From contig NC_059082.1 in assembly GCF_020497125.1 (NCBI RefSeq), positions 65,612,948 to 65,676,947 on the forward strand: DNA of 64,000 bases. The letters are read 5' to 3'. Positions 21,876 through 32,031 of this stretch are shown here, one piece after another. A program made the position numbers and the translations under genes. Every line of letters begins with the position of its first letter. Position 1 is the first letter of the stretch. The notes beneath the pieces were generated by a model, which was not told where the DNA came from, made no database searches, and was given only the letters and a program-made list of their open reading frames with translations. The DNA comes from Mauremys mutica (taxonomy: Eukaryota; Chordata; Testudines; Geoemydidae).

Positions 21876-22883
21876 CATTGTGGAGAATTTTGGTTTCTTG
21901 ACCAATGAAGTCATAAGTGTTTGAAATTGCGGGGTGAGTTTCTGGCAGGATGAATAGACTCCATCTAGAAAACCTGGCCCTACAGAAGACAGACATTTAG
22001 TCCTTCTGTTCTGATTCATTTCCAGAGTGAGGTGCTCATGTTTTCTGAGGAACACTGATAGCTGCTAAACTGCCTATGTGCACACATTTCTTGTACACAG
22101 GGCAAAAATAATTTGGATTAAGGGGCCTGTTCAGAAGCCTATCATTGGCCAAATTATGGGTGCAAAGTGATCCTGGTTTTGTAGTATTTTTGCACTCATT
22201 TTGCATGCACTTCTATGCTGAGTCAAAATATGGCCCATGTTGATTATACATAGGTGTATACCATAGAGCTATAATTGAAAAGGCGAAGAGGAATTTTGAA
22301 AAAAGGGGGAAAAGGCCCAGAATCGTACAACAAATAATTAGAAATTCTTTAAATATACAAGAGTACCCTGTGGGAGATCCAGAGAAACTAAATGAGGTCT
22401 TTGCTATCAGTTTTCACCACAGATGATGGAAATAAACCTATACCAAGGTTATTCTTTAAAGGTAATGAAGGTGAGGCATTATTCAGAGCAAAAGATGTAT
22501 AAAAAAGATGATTGATCAACTTGAGAAGTGGCTGGTACAGTATTTATCTGAGTGTTCTGATGGAACTAAACACAAGTAACTGAGCTGCTCACAAATATAT
22601 AATTTATCATTACAATCAGCTGATGTGGCCAATGTTGCATCTATCTTTTTAAAAGGTAATATAGGTGATATTGGGATGCTGTGAGATTTCAGAATAATTA
22701 GGAAAGAACATCATTTAAAGAAATCCTGAGTATAAGCTTTCGTAAAGATAAATTATGACTTTCAAACCTGTACCTAACCTTTTTCAAAGAAATCTAACAA
22801 AACTGTGGATAAAGTGCACACATCTATGACTTATTGGGACTTTCAAAAGGCTTTTGATATCATTAATCACAAAAAGCTGTTAA
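21876..22883. other. No gene; probable decayed LINE sequence
   Basis: Around 22290-22880 the plus strand has phrases such as GGAATTTTGAAAAAAGGGGG, GATCAACTTGAGAAGTGG and TTGGGACTTTCAAAAGGCTTTTGAT, reminiscent of a heavily decayed plus-strand CR1-type coding region (the last resembles codons for a DFQKAFD-type RT block). Frames are broken throughout, so this is tentative. Confidence 0.4.
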
Positions 22884-23128
22884 CTATGAGGTTAAAGTAT
22901 CAGAGGGGTAGCCGTGTTAGTCTGGTTCTGTAGAAGCAGCAAAGAATCCTGTGGCACCTTATAGACTAACAGACGTTTTGCAGCATGAGCTTTCGTGGGT
23001 GAATACCCACTTCTTCAGATGCCTTGCATCTGAAGAAGTGGGTATTCACCCACGAAAGCTCATGCTGCAAAACGTCTGTTAGTCTATAAGGTGCCACAGG
23101 ATTCTTTGCTGCTTCTATGAGGTTAAAG
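22884..23128 (+). mobile_element. PLE tail insertion with inverted duplication and 14-bp TSD
   Basis: The insert 22898-23114 lies between perfect 14-bp direct repeats CTATGAGGTTAAAG (22884-22897, 23115-23128). It starts with TATCAGAGGGGTAGCCGTG and holds the PLE tail twice in opposite orientations, forming a perfect 92-bp palindrome with a 3-nt centre (see separate entry). The tail belongs to the same subfamily as the copy at 7208. It has no coding sequence. The lack of arm mismatches implies a recent insertion or arm-to-arm correction. Confidence 0.93.
22931..23117. repeat. Perfect 92-bp inverted repeat with 3-nt loop
   Basis: Arms 22931-23022 and 23026-23117 are exact reverse complements by eye over 92 bp, separated by CTT (23023-23025). 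The outermost 2-3 bp of the right arm overlap the target duplication. Each arm itself contains the shorter palindrome GTGGGTATTCACCCAC. The sequence can extrude as a cruciform or fold as a long RNA hairpin. Confidence 0.95.
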
Positions 23129-23998
23129 ATGAAGTTCTGTGTTAAGGGGTATAAACCATTAACTAGGAATGAATAGCCAAGTCTCAAAATGCCAGTTTAC
23201 GCTAGATGAGGTTTTAGCCCATTGATTAGATTTGAACGGTGACTGAGATCAGTAATAGATTATTAATACACACAGAAATGTTGCAATTGGTATTATAGGT
23301 TCCCTAGTGGGTCAGCCAAGAAGACAGCTGTCATTTAAGTGAGTACCTGGGACTCCTGCTTCTTACATGACTAGCCCAAGAATCCATCTAGACAGCCCTT
23401 CTTCTTGCATCTCCATGTTTTGCAATTGCATTGCTGCTGTATACAGCACTGTAGATAGAAAATGCACATGCAGCTCTAGTGTGCAATTCATCCCTTCAAC
23501 ATGATTGTCAGACAGTGGGTGACAACTGACAAACCAGTTAAAGGTAACATCTGTGACTCAGTGAGTTTAAATAATTATACCCCGCCTCTGACATGTATCT
23601 GCATGCTGTAGGATAAGCCCTTTTCAAACAACATCTCAGAGCATCAACTGAAAAGGAACCAAGGCTTTTCAAGTTCTCTTGGTTGTTTTTTCCACTCAGG
23701 TTGGTTCCAACATCTTTTTCATACATATGATTTTTTTACTAGTAGCTGTTAAGGAGACCATCACAGAGTCACATTTCATATGATTCTTCTGAGTCATTTT
23801 CCAAATGAAGTGCTTAGATTAACAAGGTAATAGCTGCCCGAGTCATAGATGCTAAGTGATAGGTGTAAAGTGACATATAGTGAACCCAGTGCTAATGGGA
23901 TAATTGGAGCAGCAGCTGGAATTTACAAGGTCTTGGATAGGATGTAAAAGAAGAGCTCCATGCACCTGCCCTCTGCCGCTAATCCAAGAGACCCCCTA
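23129..23998. other. No gene; unassigned DNA
   Basis: No recognisable element and no frame above about 62 codons. Confidence 0.5.
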
Positions 23999-24382
23999 GG
24001 CCTGGTCTACACTACAGAGTTAGGTCAACATAAGGCAATTTATGTCAACTACTTTAAAATGTAGCTCCTGCTCTTGTAACTCGCCCACTATGCTGACTTA
24101 ATAACTCTACCTCCACAAGAGGCCTAGTACTGGGATGATGAAATTAGGGTTGATGCAGTGTCATTGTAGACACTGCGTTACTTACATTGACTGTTGCTGC
24201 CTTTCAGAAGCCATCCTGCAGTACCCCACACTGACAGTTAAATTGGGGCATGCGCTCCTGGTGAGGACACGCACTGCGGACACAAGGAGCATAGTGTGGA
24301 CATGCAAAAGCGATTTAATTACTGCAGGAACTGTACATCAACATAATTTAGGTTGACTAAATTTTGTAGTGTAGACTTCCCT
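23999..24382. mobile_element. GTCTACACT-family MITE, about 380 bp
   Basis: The left end GGCCTGGTCTACACTACAG with AGTTAGGTCAACATAAGG and the right end TTTAGGTTGACTAAATTTTG with TAGTGTAGACTTCC are inverted relatives. The interior is non-coding with an internal TGTAGACACTG. It is one of the most complete members in the window. The target duplication was not resolved with confidence. Confidence 0.8.
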
Positions 24383-25424
24383 CTAGTCTGTCTCTTCTCA
24401 ATATTTCTCTTACAGCCTTTACTGTATGCATGTGTTCTCTGTTCATTTACCCTCTTATCTATGCTCATTTTTTTTGTTCTCTTCATCTCCACCATTTCTC
24501 TATTGCCTTTATCTTTGTCCTCTTCTTTCACTCTCTCCTCAACTCACCTTATTCATTTTTTCACCCTGCCATTTCTCTGCCACCTCCTACCCCTGTTTCC
24601 GTTGCCCCACCTGTGTCCTCTTACTTTGCTTCTCCTCCTTTGCCCGACACCCTCAGGTCAACTCAGGTATGCGCCAGCACTTTCAGGCTCCAGCCAAATT
24701 GCAACCACTTGCCCCCTATTTTCCTTTTGCTGTACAGTAGATACATTTGTTGCTACTGCATGAGGGGACTCAAGGTGCTGAAGTCCTACTGAGAGGAAGT
24801 CATTGGGTCCAGGTCCCCCTGAAATGAGAACTAACGGTGTTGCTTTCTCCACCTAGTGGCGATCTTACCTGCCCTTGAAACCAATCAAATCTCAGGCCTG
24901 GTGAGAGTTCTTCCAAGTTAATCACACTGCTTGAAGCAATCAACTTTTCTAAATACCAGAAAAATAGCAGTCCCTTTGCCCATTGTGAACAGGTTTCACT
25001 GTATTTGTTTTGCAAGGGCATTCATATTCTAAATAAATAGCAGCACTGTCAGCCTGCAAAGGAGTTTGGAGATACAATCTTTACTATTAACATACTGAAA
25101 AATAACATGAAGTTCCATATAAACTATGACACATGTCATATGAATGAGCCAGCTCACATTTGACTCAGAGACTTAAAGCATCATTGCCAAATGCGCCAGG
25201 GGCTAAAAATCTCCAAATACAGTAGGGTGCAGCCAAGCCATTACCCAACCCAGTCCTCACCATAGTGTCTGTTTTTTGGGGATGGATTATCTACACCCCA
25301 CCATTTCCTCCTCCCTCCATACCTGTTTAAACTCCATTCAGGGTTCTACATCACATCAGCCCCATAGTTGTATTGAATTTACTAGCAGGCATTTCTAGTT
25401 ACCCAAGAGCTGAAAAATACAACC
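24383..25424. other. No gene; pyrimidine-rich strand bias
   Basis: 24385-24740 is strongly C/T-rich on the plus strand, which keeps several overlapping frames of 100-136 codons open. Their Leu/Ser/Pro/Phe-rich composition is an artefact of the pyrimidine tract, not a gene. The rest has no recognised element. Confidence 0.65.
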
Positions 25425-25530
25425 TCCAGGTGGTAGCACCTGGAGGCCCCAATCATGAACCCATTGTGCTAGACATTGTACACATGGTAACAAGAGAAAA
25501 AGACCGCCCCTGTCCCCCAGAGCTTTTAAA
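25425..25530. repeat. Old amniote repeat fragment
   Basis: CAGGTGGTAGCACCTGGAGG, CCCATTGTGCTAGACATTGT and CCCCAGAGCTTTTAAAT match a phrase common in turtle genomes (GTAGCACCTAGAGGCCCC... then GAGCTTACA). A related phrase CCCTGCCTCAAAGAGCTTAC occurs near 35376. Family name uncertain. Confidence 0.5.
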
Positions 25531-25576
25531 TTTACTTTTTACTACAAACAGTATTTTCTTACGCTTGGGATATCTC

Positions 25577-25698
25577 TAGGGTTGCCAAGTTTGGCTAGCT
25601 GAATTCCTGGAGGTTTCATCACATGACATTATCTTTAATTAAAGTTTAGTGCTTAATTCCTGGAGACTACAGGACAATCCTGGAGGCTTGGCAACCTA
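25577..25698. mobile_element. Short TA-flanked MITE (GGGTTGCC termini)
   Basis: The element 25579-25696 begins GGGTTGCCAAGTTTGG and ends GGCTTGGCAACC, inverted, with TA on both outer sides. Internally AATTCCTGGAGGTTTCATC and the inverted ATTCCTGGAGACTACAGG flank TTTAATTAAAG. Termini are related to those of 8064-8982 but the inside is unrelated. Confidence 0.85.
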
Positions 25699-25812
25699 GA
25701 AATCTCAGGCTGGTATGGTAAAGGCAGTCAGTTCCCTTTTCTGTAATTAATTCCTAGTCAGTTTCACTTTCCAGGTTTCCAGTGTTGTAAGGTTAGGGTT
25801 AAATAATATAAA

Positions 25813-26014
25813 TAAAATAAATCTAGATCTTTTATATAGTGTGTTTCATCATTAGATCACAAAGCATTTCACAAAGGAGGTCAGTATCATTATTCCCATC
25901 TTACCAATGGGGAAACTGAAGTGACTTGCCCAAGGTCACTCAGCAGGCCAGTGACACCACTGGGAATTGCGTCCCAGTCCAAGAGCCTACCCACTAGGCC
26001 ATACTGTCTCCCCT
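25813..26014 (-). mobile_element. tRNA-derived SINE, antisense
   Basis: On the minus strand it starts with a tRNA-like head (GTATGGCCTAGTGGGTAGGC, near 26005-25985), passes through the body GTGACCTTGGGCAAGTCACTT and GTTTCCCCATTGGTAAGATG, and ends in the tail TTTGTGAAATGCTTTGTG and AAAGATCTAGATTTATTTT at the left. Head, core and tail are all present, so this is close to full length. It is the same family as the plus-strand copy at 4953. Confidence 0.88.
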
Positions 26015-27237
26015 CCAAACACCACATGGAGGATTTTGAATTATTCTGACAACTGTTTCCTTTTAATTATTTTTAAAAGAAAGAAACATTTCAGTCAGGA
26101 CTGACAAAATCCTAGTTTAACAAAACCTGCAACTGTCACCTGATAGCAATGGTCACTTGAATAGACACTCTCTCTGAATCTATTGGGTGGTGAAATAGAG
26201 AGCATTAGCTTCTCCCTAAATGATCTCACTCTCTGCCAGTTTGGAGGGTCAGAAACCAGGAATGGGAATGGAAGTCAGGTCTCCCATGTGGCCATGTTGA
26301 GCTATTATACTAAACCCTTGGATAGCCAGCAGAGTTTTATTTTATAGATGTATCTAAGCTGCTTACTGAATCAAAACTATACTGAGTTCTAGTTGGAAAT
26401 TGTACACTTATTTTCGTAGACTGTGAATCAGGTGCTTCCCAACATCTGAACTAGCTTATTCCCAAAGTTTACAAGTCTCTCCTCACAAAATGGGATGGGC
26501 AAGTAGTAAATCAATTTTCTCAAGGATGAAATGTCAAGCTTTAACATTCCTATTTAAAAAGGCGTGTCAGTGTCTTAACATTTTATAAAGGCTGCACTGA
26601 ATACTCTTTTTATAGCTGTAATATCATTTACTTGGCACCTCATAAATAATAATTTGCACATGAAGACCTCTGTATTGAAGTGCACTTAAGATTATCTGGA
26701 TGAATAAATACATCTGAATTTTATGTATCACAGTGGGAGATTGTTAGGTTGCTGAGTAGAAGTGGGACTGATTAACAAGAACTGAATAACTTCGGATGTA
26801 ACTACTAAATACTCATTGTGATCGAAGTGAAGCTGCTATGTAATCATTTTCTGAATACTTTTAGACCAGGTCATTGAGGGGAAGTTATTCTGTATTGGGT
26901 TAGATGACTTACCTGGGTGAATGCATTGATCCAATTTATACTAGGGTTGTGGGATGAACAAACAGTGAAGCACCACAATGGCTTCCCAAGGAAGAACATC
27001 TAGTTATCCATGTGGGCTTCAAGAATTCTGTCTCCGACAACAGATTGGAAATTTTGTTTTGCCAGAGCTAGGAACCTGGCGATAAAGGAGACTAAAGAGT
27101 TTAAAAGCTGTTCTGAAGGAGAGAAGGGCCATTCGCTTGCCAACAGCTGCTTAGGGGGACAAGCTGTGGAGAAACCTGAAGGAAATGGGCCTTACCAGAT
27201 CCAGGGAATGGTAAGCCTTAAGGAAGAAATAGATGTG
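26015..27237. other. No gene; AT-rich unassigned DNA
   Basis: No recognised element. The 111-codon frame at 27010-27345 runs into a transposon terminus and is not supported as a gene. Confidence 0.5.
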
Positions 27238-27700
27238 TACAGTAACTCCTCGCTTAACGTTGTAGTTATGTTCCTGAAAAATGCGACTTTAAGTGAAACG
27301 ATGTTAAGCGAATCCAATTTCCCCATAATTGGGGAATTAATATAATTGGCGGGGGGGAAGAGAAGGGGTTAGGTTCCAGGGAAAGTTTTTTCACCAGACA
27401 AAAGACTATTACACACACACACACAGAGTATAGATATAATAAATATATTATATATAACACACACACAGTATAAGTTTTAAACAGTTTAATACTGTACACA
27501 GCAATGTTGATTATGAAGCTTGGTTGAGGTGGTGAAGTAAGAGGGTGGGATATTTCCCAGGGAATGCCTAACTGCTAAATGATGAACTAGCACTCAGCTG
27601 AGCCCTCAAGAGTTACACATTGTTGTTAATGTAGCCTCACACTCTACAAGGCAGCACAAATGGAGGGAGGGGGAACAGCATGGCAGACAGAGACATACAT

Positions 27701-27763
<63 letters not shown>

Positions 27764-28323
27764 CGCATTTTCTGACCCCACTCTAAGTACATTGTCTTTT
27801 AAAGTAGATCAAGTTGAGACAGCAGCTGCTGCTGGCAGGCTCCTTCCGTCCTGAGCCCTGTCGTGTCGGCCCCCTCCCCCCCCGCTCTATGGAGATATGG
27901 GGTAAGCAAGGGGCAGGAGCAGGGGGGAGAGGGACACCCTGACATTAACCCCCCTCTTTTCCCTCCCCTTCCCCGCACAGCAAGCAGGAAGCTGCCGGGA
28001 GCAGCTCTAAGGCAGAGGGTAGGAGCAGCACATGGCAGTATGGGGAGGGACAGATGAACTGCCAGCAATTGATAGCCTGCTGGGCAGCTGTCGCACAGGG
28101 AACTTAGGGGAGCGGGGAGCTGATAGGAGGGCTGCCCGTCCACCCTGATTCCAAGCCCCCACCAGCTAGCTCCAACAGGCTGCTGTTTCTGCAAGCAGTG
28201 GATAAAGCAGACGTCTGCCAAACAACACAAGGGAGCATTGCGCAACTTTAAACGAGCATGTTCTCTGATTGATCAGCAGCTTAACAACAAAACAGGGACG
28301 ACTTTAAGTGAGGAGTTACTGTA
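27238..28323. mobile_element. Pogo/Tigger-like non-autonomous element, about 1.08 kb
   Basis: The left end CAGTAACTCCTCGCTTAACG and the right end TTTAAGTGAGGAGTTACTG are inverted repeats flanked by TA (27238-27239, 28322-28323). The left 110 bp, with ATGCGACTTTAAGTGAAACG and GCGAATCCAATTTCCCC, has the look of pogo/Tigger-type termini. The interior is non-coding: CA/GT microsatellites, GGGAGGGGGAACAGC and a GC-rich block. The 148-codon frame at 27799-28245 lies wholly inside and is composition-driven. TA targeting fits the Tc1/mariner/pogo superfamily. Confidence 0.82.
27703..27762. repeat. (TG)n(AG)n microsatellite
   Basis: About 48 bp of uninterrupted TG followed by about 12 bp of AG, inside the Tigger-like element. 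It is expected to be length-variable. Confidence 0.97.
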
Positions 28324-28712
28324 CCATATGCTTTATTGAATATAAGATATGATTTTTTCCCCAGAAATAGTTTTTGTCTAAAGAAGTAATACTTCACTTT
28401 TAGGAGACTGGTCACTAATTACCACTCCCATTGTTCTTGAGGGTACACAATTGCACAGTCTGCACATATATCAGTCCTGCTGAGGTGACATGGTTGATAC
28501 ACCAGGGATTGCAAACCGGCACCCTATCTGAGAGTGGGAGAATCACATGTTTCAGTCCCAAGAGAGAGACTTGAGAGCCCAAGTCTGAGACCTCCAGGGG
28601 AAACCAGGAGGGCTCAGAGATACAGTTCATCCAGTAACTGTGACAGTCTCACCTGGAGAACAAACAAAATGCTAAAAGCCCAGTTAAAGTTGTTCATCTA
28701 GTACAGGTGTAC
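28324..28712. other. No gene; unassigned DNA
   Basis: About 390 bp between two transposons with no recognised feature. Confidence 0.55.
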
Positions 28713-29056
28713 TGAGAAAAAGGTTTCAGAGCAGCAGCTGTGTTAGTCTGTATACGCAAAAAGAACAGGAGTGCTTGTGGCACCTTAGAGACTAACAAAT
28801 TTATTTGAGCATAAGCTTTCATGGGTTCCAGCCCTCTTCATCGGATGCATTGAATGGAACATATAGTAAGGAGATATATATACACATACAGAGAACGTGA
28901 AAAGGTGGGAGTTGCCCTACCAACTCTAAGAGGCTAATTAATTAAGATGAGCAATTATCAGCAGGAGAAAAAAAACTTTTGTAGTGATAATCAAGATGAC
29001 CCATTTCAGACAGCTTGACAAGAATGTGTGAGGATACTTAACATGGGGAAATAGAT

Positions 29057-29482
29057 TCAATGTGTGTAATGGCTCAGCCATTCCCGGTCTCTATTCAAGC
29101 CTAAATTGATGGTATCTAATTTGCATATTAATTCAAGTTCAGCAGTTTCTTGTTGGAGTCTGTTTTTGAAGCTTTTCTGTTGCAAGATTGCCATCTTTAA
29201 CTCTGTTACTGAGTGACCAGAGAGGTTAAAGTGTTCTCCTACTGGTTTTTGAATGTTATGATTCCTGATGTCAGATTTGTGTCCATTTATTCTTTTACGT
29301 AGAGACTGTCTGGTTTGGCCAATGTATATGGCAGAGGGGCATTGCTGGCACATGATGGCATATATCACATTGGTAGATGTGCAGGTGAATGAGCCCCTGA
29401 TGGTGTGGCTGATATGATTAGGTCCTATGATGATGTCACTTGAATAGATATGTGGACAGAGTTGGCATTGGCTTTGTTGCAA
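29057..29482 (-). pseudogene. PLE GIY-YIG endonuclease-like domain, C-terminal fragment
   Basis: A 141-codon open frame. GIY-YIG-type endonucleases of PLEs nick target DNA to prime reverse transcription in the nucleus. Visible features: CQLC at residues 6-9, part of the linker's metal-binding motif; NVIYAIMC at 38-45 as the first (GIY-like) strand; AIYIGQTRQSLRKRINGHKS at 51-70 holding YIG (53-55) and the conserved Arg; VGEHFN at 81-86 with the likely catalytic Glu; LNLGLNRDREW-type end near 127-135. The frame runs to its own stop but its start is not natural. Upstream coding (29425-29787, with PPNLKQIL) is in another phase, so the full protein is broken by at least one indel near the T run at 29502-29510. 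No promoter is seen. Confidence 0.85.
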
Positions 29483-29787
29483 GGATAGGTTCCTGGGTTA
29501 GTGTTTTTTTTCTGTGGTATGTGGTTGCTGGTGAGTATTTGCTTCAGGTTGGGGGGCTGTCTGTAAGCGAGGACAGGCCTGTCTCCCAAGGTCTGTGAGA
29601 GTGAGGGATCATCTTTCAGGATAGGTTGTAGATCTTTGATGATGCACTGGAGAGGTTTTAGTTGGGGGCTGAAGGTGACAGCTAGTGGCATTCTGTTATT
29701 TTCTTTGTTGGGTCTGTCCTGTAGTAGATAACTTCTGGGTACTATATGTTCCATTCTATGCATCCAATGAAGTGGGCTGTAGCCCAC
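29425..29787 (-). pseudogene. PLE linker region between RT and GIY-YIG, frame-shifted
   Basis: The minus strand reads MPLAVTFSPQLKPLQCIIKD, DRPVLAYRQPPNLKQIL and then NPGTYPCNKAN, the thumb/linker part that follows the RT in PLE proteins. It overlaps the GIY-YIG frame but in another phase. The correct reading needs a phase change around the CNKAN/CQLC junction (about 29470), so the protein is not produced intact. Confidence 0.78.
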
Positions 29788-29866
29788 GAAAGCTTATGCT
29801 CAAATAAATTTGTTAGTCTGTAAGGTGCCACAAGTATTCCTGTTATGTTCTTTTTGAGAAAAAGGT

Positions 29867-30530
29867 GGCTCACAGAGTTCCTTTTGTCTTCTCCTTCTTT
29901 CCATTTCTCATGCTTTCACTCACAAAGTGCAAGGGGGAGCAGAGAACCAACATAGCAATGTTAGCTGATTAAAGAATCTGTGATCAGAGAGTGAATGATT
30001 CCAAATCGTATTACTTACTAGTAGATGAAAGCCCATGCTGCTGCACAGGTGTTACATTTGGGCCAAGTAATCAACCATCTGTGCTCTATATTGGATACAT
30101 TTTCCTTTAGTATTCTCCATCTTCTAGGTTCTCTGTGTCCAGTGACTGTAGCTTTCTTTCTTGGCATCGTGTGTGGCCAAAGCATAGAGTGGTGCTGGTA
30201 ATGGTGCCACCATATCCCATTACATATGGGAACTGTTTCTCTTGTACCCAATTCTGCATAGCTTGGAATCAGACTATTTCAGTATTTGTGGCAGGCCTTC
30301 ACACCAGTATGCCTGTGTACTGTTCCACTGAACAGAGTAACAGGAAACATGCTCACAAAACAGAGCAGTGGTAAACATGGTAACACAGCATAAAGCAGCA
30401 TGTATTAGTGAACAGGAAATTATACAGAAAGAGGCAGTAAAACCACATAGGTAGGTAGTAGTTCGGGGCTCTTGTGTCCATGCGCTATGTTGTAGTGAGC
30501 AATATTGCTGTTTGTACGTGTTTCCCAAAG
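29867..30530. other. No gene; unassigned DNA
   Basis: Overlapping frames of 77-79 codons exist on both strands but lack family resemblance or splice context. Confidence 0.5.
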
Positions 30531-30654
30531 TAGGGTGATCAGATAGCAAGTGTGAAAAATCGGGACAGGAGGTGGGGGGTAATAAGGGCCTATATAAGAA
30601 AAAGCCCCAAATATCGGGACTGTCCCTATAAAATCGGGACATCTGGTCACCCTA
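30531..30654. mobile_element. Short TA-flanked MITE (GGGTGACC family), reverse copy
   Basis: The element 30533-30652 starts GGGTGATCAGATAGCAAGTG and ends GGACATCTGGTCACCC with TA on both outer sides. It is nearly the reverse complement of 6534-6652 (AAATCGGGACA, GCCTATATAAGAAAAAG and TCCCTATAAAATCGGGAC are shared), so the two are copies of one family inserted in opposite orientations. Confidence 0.87.
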
Positions 30655-31040
30655 CCCAAAAGTGTGTTAGGCAGAGCTGTCCCTGGGCTGGAGATACAAC
30701 CACCTCTTTGTTACCCCGCAGAGCTGTTACTCCCACCTTCTCTGATCAACTGTCACATTCCAACTGCCAGAGAACCTTTTGGACTCCAACAGTCCATCTG
30801 GTTCTCAGAGTGCCCAGTGATTGAACCTGGTACTATTGTAAACAAAAAGAGCTCTCAACCATGCTTGTGACTGTTTCCAGTGCTTCACATTGGCTCTACA
30901 GACATTCTAGGCTTCAGAGTGACATTAATGGCATCTTATTACATAGATTGTACTGCGGTACAACCTAGAGGCATGGAGCATATGTTGTGTCACTGACTGT
31001 TCACCCACATAACAAAAAGACCATTTATTTATAATCTAAT
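30655..31040. other. No gene; unassigned DNA
   Basis: Frames up to 90 codons run in from the neighbouring MITE; no independent support for coding. Confidence 0.5.
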
Positions 31041-31314
31041 GGTATGTCTTCACTGGAGCTGGATATGTCCAGCTCAACTAAATATACCCATGCTAGCTCT
31101 GATTGAGCTTAGTGCACTTGAAGTAGAAACATAGCCAAAGTAGTGGGAGGGGCTAGGGTTTTGGATGGGATCATACTTGGGGCAACCTGTCACTTAGACC
31201 ATCCTGTCACTTACTCTGCGGTAGCTATGCTTTTATTTTTTAGCATGCTAGCTTGATCAGAGGAGGGGAAAATCTGCAAAATGGCTCCATTCAGCTCCAG
31301 TGTAGATGCATCCT
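31041..31314. mobile_element. GTCTACACT-family MITE, diverged
   Basis: The ends GGTATGTCTTCACTGGAGCT and AGCTCCAGTGTAGATGCATCC are inverted relatives of the family terminus, and CCATGCTAGCTCTGATTGAG mirrors GCATGCTAGCTTGATCAG inside. It resembles the copy at 7756-8037 more than the CpG-rich copies at 39-44 kb. Confidence 0.75.
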
Positions 31315-31669
31315 GTGTATACAATGATAGACAACAAAGATAGATACAACATACAGATGGGAAGCACTCAATGGAAAAATTAGACTGATTTTTATATTTC
31401 TCCATGCAGTTTTGGAGGTAAATACACAGGAGCAGGTTATGTCTGGCCCTTTCATGGGTGAGCAAGGTGAAGGCATAAATAGTCTTTTCCCTAAGCCCCT
31501 CAAGAGCCAGGTACTACTGAGCTCACAAGCACATGGTGTGCTCCTTACTAGAGGCCCCTGGGCTAGTGGTATGTTTTGCCATTCCAACCCCTACTGCACA
31601 CACACATTGTGACCGTTACAAAGGAGGCTCCCCATGTAGTTGTGCAGGGATCTCACTTTTCCTGTGCTC
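31315..31669. other. No gene; unassigned DNA
   Basis: No recognised element or supported frame. Confidence 0.5.
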
Positions 31670-31762
31670 TGTAGATTCATAGATTTTTTTAAGGCCAGAA
31701 AGGACTATTACGATCATTTAGTCTGATCTGCATAGCACAGGCCCTAGAATTTCTGGCAGTTC
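31670..31762 (-). mobile_element. CR1 3'-terminal fragment
   Basis: TAGATTCATAGATTTTTTTA, AAGGCCAGAAAGGACTATTA and CATTTAGTCTGATCTGCATA form the antisense 3' end of a CR1 subfamily. About 90 bp long, 5'-truncated and non-coding. Confidence 0.75.
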
Positions 31763-32031
31763 TGGGAGACTTTGTGCTTCTTTGATTTTAAAGATAATTG
31801 GCCATATTCTGCTTTTAATAATCTTCCACTTTATTTGTGGTTTCACCACAAAATGAGTGAAATGTATGTGCCTAGTAGTGTCTGATCTCAGAGGCTGGGG
31901 AGAGATCAATAATGGAGCCCACACCACACCTCTTGTAACATGCACTTCATTTACTCAGATTCCACATTGCTATTTCCTATGTAAAAGTTCAAACTGCAGA
32001 AGGCACAAGCTAATTTCAGATATTACATATT

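Larger units (their letters stand above)
28713..29866 (-). mobile_element. PLE with GIY-YIG frame and tail at both ends, 12-bp TSD
   Basis: The insert 28725-29854 (1130 bp) lies between perfect 12-bp repeats TGAGAAAAAGGT (28713-28724, 29855-29866). The left end is the minus-strand 3' tail (TTCAGAGCAGCAGCTGTGTT, GCACCTTAGAGACTAACAAA, CATAAGCTTTCATGGGTTCC). Next come minus-strand coding frames for the C-terminal PLE protein. The right end is the tail again in inverted orientation (GCCCACGAAAGCTTATGCTC, TTGTTAGTCTGTAAGGTGCC). The RT proper is absent, so it is 5'-truncated. The tail resembles the subfamily at 9404 rather than the one at 7208. Confidence 0.93.

Noticed and set aside
22960..23080. 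CRISPR-like or bacterial attachment site interpretation of the palindrome
   Set aside because: All surrounding repeats are eukaryotic retroelements and the palindrome is made of PLE tails inside a TSD.
24353..24792. Three overlapping plus-strand frames of 104-136 codons
   Set aside because: Driven by a pyrimidine-rich tract; composition almost entirely Leu, Ser, Pro, Phe, Cys, with no domain or start context.
27799..28245. 148-codon minus-strand frame
   Set aside because: Lies inside a Tigger-like element with no transposase motifs; GC-rich artefact.
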